Assembly (NCBI RefSeq): GCF_029269265.1
Contig: NZ_JARIXP010000007.1
Span: 62,001-126,000, forward strand
Length of the DNA stretch: 64,000 nucleotides
Origin: Rheinheimera sp. 1928-s
Lineage (GTDB): Bacteria; Pseudomonadota; Gammaproteobacteria; Enterobacterales; Alteromonadaceae
Reading direction: 5' to 3'
Within the stretch, counting starts at the first letter, position 1; the number at the start of each line of letters is the position of its first letter. The translations under genes were made by a program, and so were the position numbers. A model generated the notes under the pieces. That model did no database searches and was not told the origin of the DNA. It saw only the letters and a program-made list of their open reading frames with translations. Shown here piece by piece: positions 60,101 to 64,000 of the stretch.

Positions 60101-62491
60101 TTAACTGTCAGATGAGCCGTTGACTATCTCGGCTATCTCTTCCAGACGGCGCAGCGCCAGGTAGTTGATGGTGCGTTTTGGATACTGGCCTTTGCTGTTA
60201 CGCTCACCGGCCGGCATATCCATTAACAGTTCCAGCGCTTCATCCACACCTTTGACCACATAAATATGGAACTGGCCCTGCTCTACCGCTTTGATCACTT
60301 CATCATTCAGCACCAGATTCAACTGGTTGCTGGCAGGAATAATACAACCCTGTTTACCTGTTAAACCACGGGACTCACACAAGCGGAAGAAACCTTCAAT
60401 TTTTTCGTTCACACCGCCAATGGCCTGCACCTGACCATGCTGGTTAATAGAACCAGTCACCGCTAGACTTTGGGTAATAGGGATATCGGCTATGCCTGAA
60501 ATCAGTGCACAGACCTCAGCCAAGGATGCGCTGTCGCCATCTATTAAGCCGTAGGATTGCTCCATGGCTATATTGGCCGACAAGGTCAGCGGAAAATGCT
60601 GAGCGTATTTAGCACCTAAATAACCAGTCAGCAGCATCACACCTTTGGAGTGAATGGATTTACCCAGTTCTACTTCACGTTCAATATCGACCACACCAGT
60701 GGAACCGGCAAAAACTGTGGTACTGATACGGGCTGGCGTACCAAAAGCAGTATCACCAATTTCCAGCACTGTTAAACCGTTAATTTTGCCAACAGCCCAA
60801 TCGTCAGTGTCTATTAAAATCTGGCCTTCCTGAATATCTTCTAAAAAGGATTCGCTGATACGGCCTGTGCGGTATTGTTTGCCTTCCAGCGCCATTTGCA
60901 CATGCTCTGCGCGCAGTTCAGACGAGTCATGCTGAGCGGCGTAAAAACAGGCTTCTCGCACCAGCTCCAGCACTTCGGCAAAACGGGCAGAGAGTTTGCG
61001 CTGATGTTCGGCCTGACGGAAACTGAAATTCAGCAACTGCTTTAAACCGCAGGCGGACAAGGTTTCCATATCCATTTGCTGAATTTGATCCTGAATTTGC
61101 AGCGACATATAACGCACTGTCTGCTCGTTAAACGGCAAATAATGCTCAAAGTCGGCTAACACACGGAACAGTTCGTTAAACTCATCGTCCACGTCCTGAA
61201 CCAGATAATACAAATCCCGCGAGCCCAGCAGCACTATTTTGACGCTGAGTGGAATAGCTTTAGGCGTAATAATGGTGGAGTTGGTGACAGCATGATCGCT
61301 TAGGGTATCAATCAGAATTTCGCCGGTTTTCAGCGCCAGTTTCAGCGCATCCCAAAGGCTTGGCTGTGACAATAAACGATCGGCATCGAGCACCAGATAA
61401 CCACCATTGGCTTTATGCAAAGCGCCGGGGCGGATCATGCGGTAATTTGTGTATAACGAGCCTTGCATTGAGCTGTATTCAACCCGGCCAAATAAATTGC
61501 CGTAGCTTGGATTCGGCTCAAAAATAATAGGAGCGCCGTCCATCAATTCGTGATGCATCAGCACATTAGGCACAAAGTCGCCAACAAAAATGCCACGGAT
61601 ATCCAGCTCTTCCAGCTTATCGCTTTCGGCTTCTTCAGGCAGCAGTTCCAGCATGGCTTTGACCAAAGCCGGTTTCATTTCACGCAGATAACGTAACACA
61701 CCCAGCTCACCTGAATAGTCGTGTTCCAACTGCTTCAGCAATGGCTTAATGGCTTGTTCTATAGTTTCACGACGCAGCGCCCGCAGGTTTTCCGACAACT
61801 CACGTTTCCACTGTGGTAATTCCAGCAATTGCTCGTTCAGAATGGTTTCAAGCTCTGAGACTAAATCGTAGAAAAATTGGCGTTTTTCTTCCGACAAATT
61901 AGCAAATTCATTGTCATCCAGTGCTTTGCCATCCACCACAGGCGAAAAGCTGACAGCACCGTTTTCTTCGTACAGCACCACTTGCTGCTCTAAAGCTTTT
62001 CGTTCAACTAACTCTATAGCGGCTTCGTATTTATCATCAAATTCCTGATGAATGGCTTTTTTCTTACGTTGATAACCCGGGTTATCAAAAGCAGCAGGGA
62101 AAGTATCGAGCAGTTCATCGATTAAGGCTTCAACCTTTTTCACCAGCACTTTGCCTTCACCTGGCACTAAACGTAAGGTGCCCGGAATACGTTCATCGTC
62201 AAAGTTATTGATATAACACCAGTCGTCCGGCGTGGCTTTTTCGCTGGCGGCTTGTTGCAGAATATCTTGCACCAAGGTGTAACGGCCTAAAGCTGGCTCG
62301 CCCATCACATAAAGGTTATAACCCGGCATATCCATGCCGATGGCAAAATTTAATGCCGCCTTTGCTCTGTCCTGGCCAATAAAAGTGCTGGATAAACCTG
62401 TTACGTCCAGCGCTTGCTGGATCAGGTTTTTATCAAGTTGTGGGCCTAAATGTTCGGCGGTTAAAGCATATTTATGGCTGTTGTGCGTCAT
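60101..62491 (-). CDS. Lon-family ATP-dependent protease, YcbZ-like
   Basis: The 796-residue protein has an AAA-type N-terminal part (about 10-560; FIGQDRAKAALNFAIGM, YVMGEPALGRYTL) and a C-terminal Lon protease domain (about 575-775). The Ser-Lys dyad is clear: Ser654 in DGDSASLAEV and Lys697 in GGVNEKIEG, 43 residues apart as in E. coli Lon. The Walker A is GEPALGRYT, with Arg in place of the usual Lys. In E. coli the family member YcbZ (LonH) has no well-defined substrate. Single gene, followed by the long palindrome. Confidence 0.9.
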   Translation of the reverse strand: MTHNSHKYALTAEHLGPQLDKNLIQQALDVTGLSSTFIGQDRAKAALNFAIGMDMPGYNLYVMGEPALGRYTLVQDILQQAASEKATPDDWCYINNFDDERIPGTLRLVPGEGKVLVKKVEALIDELLDTFPAAFDNPGYQRKKKAIHQEFDDKYEAAIELVERKALEQQVVLYEENGAVSFSPVVDGKALDDNEFANLSEEKRQFFYDLVSELETILNEQLLELPQWKRELSENLRALRRETIEQAIKPLLKQLEHDYSGELGVLRYLREMKPALVKAMLELLPEEAESDKLEELDIRGIFVGDFVPNVLMHHELMDGAPIIFEPNPSYGNLFGRVEYSSMQGSLYTNYRMIRPGALHKANGGYLVLDADRLLSQPSLWDALKLALKTGEILIDTLSDHAVTNSTIITPKAIPLSVKIVLLGSRDLYYLVQDVDDEFNELFRVLADFEHYLPFNEQTVRYMSLQIQDQIQQMDMETLSACGLKQLLNFSFRQAEHQRKLSARFAEVLELVREACFYAAQHDSSELRAEHVQMALEGKQYRTGRISESFLEDIQEGQILIDTDDWAVGKINGLTVLEIGDTAFGTPARISTTVFAGSTGVVDIEREVELGKSIHSKGVMLLTGYLGAKYAQHFPLTLSANIAMEQSYGLIDGDSASLAEVCALISGIADIPITQSLAVTGSINQHGQVQAIGGVNEKIEGFFRLCESRGLTGKQGCIIPASNQLNLVLNDEVIKAVEQGQFHIYVVKGVDEALELLMDMPAGERNSKGQYPKRTINYLALRRLEEIAEIVNGSSDS

Positions 62492-62566
62492 GCAACCTGC
62501 TCAGTGTTGAAAGATGAAAACTACAATTTCCGTCATCTTAACAAATCATTGAATAAAATGAAGGTT

Positions 62567-63022
62567 TTAAACAGGTAATCCATGACGGCTAAACTGTGTG
62601 CCCCCACAATAGACACAAGCGCCTAATTCAGCCGGATGGTAAAAGGCTTGTTGTTGCTGACACTGCTGGCATTGATACAGGCCCATGCCCACTTCTTCAC
62701 CTTGGACATAAGTGCCCTGATGCTCTAAATCCTGCATCAGTTCCTGCCATTCAATCTGGGTTTTGTCGGTAATAAGCGAAAGTTCGTACCACAAAGTTTC
62801 AGGCCAAAGGGATGGCGCTTGTTCGGCCTCTGTGGCCTGACGTTTAAAGGTTTCGATAAAAAGCTGAGTTTCATAAGCCGTCAGCTCTTTACCTGCTTTG
62901 ATATAAGCTTTGACAGTGTCGGCAAAGTCCACCAGATTATCCAGTTGCTGCTGCCTGCCTTCTTTAAGCATAGTCGCTAACTCATTGAGCCAATTCTGAT
63001 ATTTTTCTTTAAATTCGGACAT
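62567..63022 (-). CDS. Zinc-ribbon protein of the YbeL/DUF1451 family
   Basis: The 151-residue protein has a helical N-terminal part (about 1-95) and a C-terminal zinc ribbon with LYQCQQCQQQQ and CVYCGGTQF, giving four Cys for one zinc. The conserved TYVQGEEVGMGLYQC segment identifies DUF1451 (E. coli YbeL), function unknown. AAGGAGG gives a near-consensus ribosome binding site. Confidence 0.88.
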   Translation of the reverse strand: MSEFKEKYQNWLNELATMLKEGRQQQLDNLVDFADTVKAYIKAGKELTAYETQLFIETFKRQATEAEQAPSLWPETLWYELSLITDKTQIEWQELMQDLEHQGTYVQGEEVGMGLYQCQQCQQQQAFYHPAELGACVYCGGTQFSRHGLPV

Positions 63023-63171
63023 AAAACCTCCTTACTGCTTTTCTTCAGTATAGTCGGCTAAAAACGAACAACTGAGTTTTAAACTTGTAGCCCGGCTTTT
63101 TAGTCGCAAGGCTATTGCGGCTTTTTGCTCTGAAGCTCAGTCTGCAGACAGAACTATAAAAGGGGTTGTTG

Positions 63172-64000
63172 ATGAAACTATATTTTGCCGTTACTGCTTT
63201 GACACTGATCTTCAGCACCAGCAGCACAGCGGACTACTTTCCACCTGCAGGGCAATGGCAACAAAAACCAGCCGCCGAATTAAAGGTGGATGCTGTGTTG
63301 CTGCAACAAGCAGTGGATTACGCCATACAATCTGAAAACACAGCTGACCCGGATCAGGCGATTAATCAGGCTACCACCTTTGGTGCCAAAGAGCCTTATG
63401 ATCAAATTATTGGTCCCATGAAAACCCGTGCTCCTGCCAATGGCATTATTATTTATAAAGGCGCAGTGATAGCCCAGTGGGGCGATACAAATGCTGTAGA
63501 TATGACCCACAGCATCACCAAAACTTTTTTAACTACTGTGACAGGTCTGGCGGTGCAACAAGGTTTAATTCATAACCTGCAGGACAAAGTAGACAGCTAC
63601 ATGCCGCATGGTGTGGATTTGTATCAGGGTGACCACAACAGTCAAATTCGCTGGGATCATCTGCTGCGTCAAACCAGTGACTGGCAAGGCACTTTATGGG
63701 GCAAACCGGACTGGGCCGACAGACCTGAAGGCAAAACACCGGCTGACTGGCCAAAACGGCCGTTACGCACGCCTGGCAGTCATTACAAATACAATGATGT
63801 GCGGGTAAACCTGCTGGCGTTATCCACCTTGTATGTCTGGCGTAAACCTCTGCCCCAGGTGCTGAACGAACAGATCATGACACCTATTGGGGCTTCGTCC
63901 ACCTGGCGCTGGTATGGCTACGACAATAGCTGGATTGAGCTGGATGGTCAGAAGATGCAGTCCGTATCAGGTGGCGGTCATTGGGGCGGTGGTATCTTTA
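63172..64000 (+). CDS. Exported serine beta-lactamase-family hydrolase, 3-prime end outside the window
   Basis: From the ATG at 63172, with AGGGG upstream, the frame stays open to the window end (276 codons). The product has a signal peptide (MKLYFAVTALTLIFSTSSTA) and the penicillin-binding/beta-lactamase fold: Ser-X-X-Lys in HSITKTFLTTV, where Ser is the nucleophile, then DHLLRQTSDWQG, and Tyr-Asn in KYNDVRVNLLAL. This family includes esterases, D-aminopeptidases and 6-aminohexanoate hydrolase-like enzymes, so beta-lactam resistance should not be assumed. The C-terminal third, with the usual third motif, is missing here. Confidence 0.85.
   Translation, partial: MKLYFAVTALTLIFSTSSTADYFPPAGQWQQKPAAELKVDAVLLQQAVDYAIQSENTADPDQAINQATTFGAKEPYDQIIGPMKTRAPANGIIIYKGAVIAQWGDTNAVDMTHSITKTFLTTVTGLAVQQGLIHNLQDKVDSYMPHGVDLYQGDHNSQIRWDHLLRQTSDWQGTLWGKPDWADRPEGKTPADWPKRPLRTPGSHYKYNDVRVNLLALSTLYVWRKPLPQVLNEQIMTPIGASSTWRWYGYDNSWIELDGQKMQSVSGGGHWGGGIF

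Noticed and set aside
63172..64000. Beta-lactam resistance gene at the right end
   Set aside because: The Ser-X-X-Lys family mostly contains other hydrolases and the last motif lies outside the window.
1..64000. CRISPR arrays, tRNA or rRNA genes, prophage, intact insertion sequences
   Set aside because: No regularly spaced repeats, no cloverleaf-like sequence with a CCA end, and no phage or transposase proteins were seen.

Overview
The window is a stretch of bacterial chromosome from a free-living, motile, aerobic gammaproteobacterium. The gene set (miaB-phoH-ybeY-corC-lnt cluster, yjjG, ybeL, a YcbZ-type Lon, a HopJ-family protein, a GlyGly-CTERM protein, TonB receptors, several c-di-GMP and chemotaxis proteins) points to the Alteromonadales/Chromatiaceae side of the class. 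Rheinheimera is my best guess, but that is an inference from gene content. No rRNA, tRNA, CRISPR array, prophage or intact insertion sequence was recognised.

Layout. 1-3.4 kb: end of a His-rich protein, a small lipoprotein, and a minus-strand operon (degenerate GGDEF membrane protein, AraC regulator, metallophosphoesterase lipoprotein). 3.6-8.4 kb: TonB-dependent receptor plus tandem beta-propeller phytase. 8.6-13.6 kb: lone receiver protein, HopJ-family protein, EF-hand protein, two small unknowns, secreted PHB-depolymerase-like esterase. 13.8-18 kb: VOC protein, isochorismatase-family hydrolase with divergent LysR regulator, and a receiver-PP2C/STAS pair. 18-21 kb: Ada-AlkA fusion with ogt, then pirin. 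21-27.4 kb: mtnN, a CobD-like membrane protein and a 1,501-residue Reg_prop-PAS-GGDEF-EAL protein.

27.5-29.1 kb looks different: three small unrelated minus-strand genes separated by integron attC-like sites, with no integrase in view. It is a CALIN-type gene-cassette array carrying a HEPN-like protein and two unknowns. 29.4-36.7 kb: DMT transporter, exported RidA-like protein with a concanavalin-like partner, and a four-gene MacB-type ABC efflux operon. 36.7-44 kb: an unknown signal-anchored protein, a LysE exporter, then miaB, phoH, ybeY, corC and lnt. 44-51 kb: PhoD-like phosphatase, a chemoreceptor with a thioredoxin-like partner, and a large GlyGly-CTERM surface protein. 51-56.8 kb: GH3-ACT-DoxX operon, exported cyanophycinase-like protein and two cell-envelope proteins. 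56.9-64 kb: chemoreceptor, small membrane protein, yjjG, a 56-bp palindrome, lon-like protease, ybeL, and the start of a serine beta-lactamase-family hydrolase cut by the window end.

How the genes fit together. A recurring theme is scavenging of storage polymers and organic phosphate outside the cytoplasm: phytase with its TonB receptor, PhoD phosphatase, PHB-depolymerase-like esterase, cyanophycinase-like hydrolase and GH3 glycosidase all carry export signals. A second theme is environmental signalling: two chemoreceptors, one intact GGDEF-EAL protein, one degenerate GGDEF protein, and an RsbU/RsbV-like pair. The most unusual DNA is the integrase-less cassette array, the long palindrome between lon and yjjG, a dispersed intergenic repeat seen at two loci, and an 11-bp stem that covers the ribosome binding site of the exported RidA gene.
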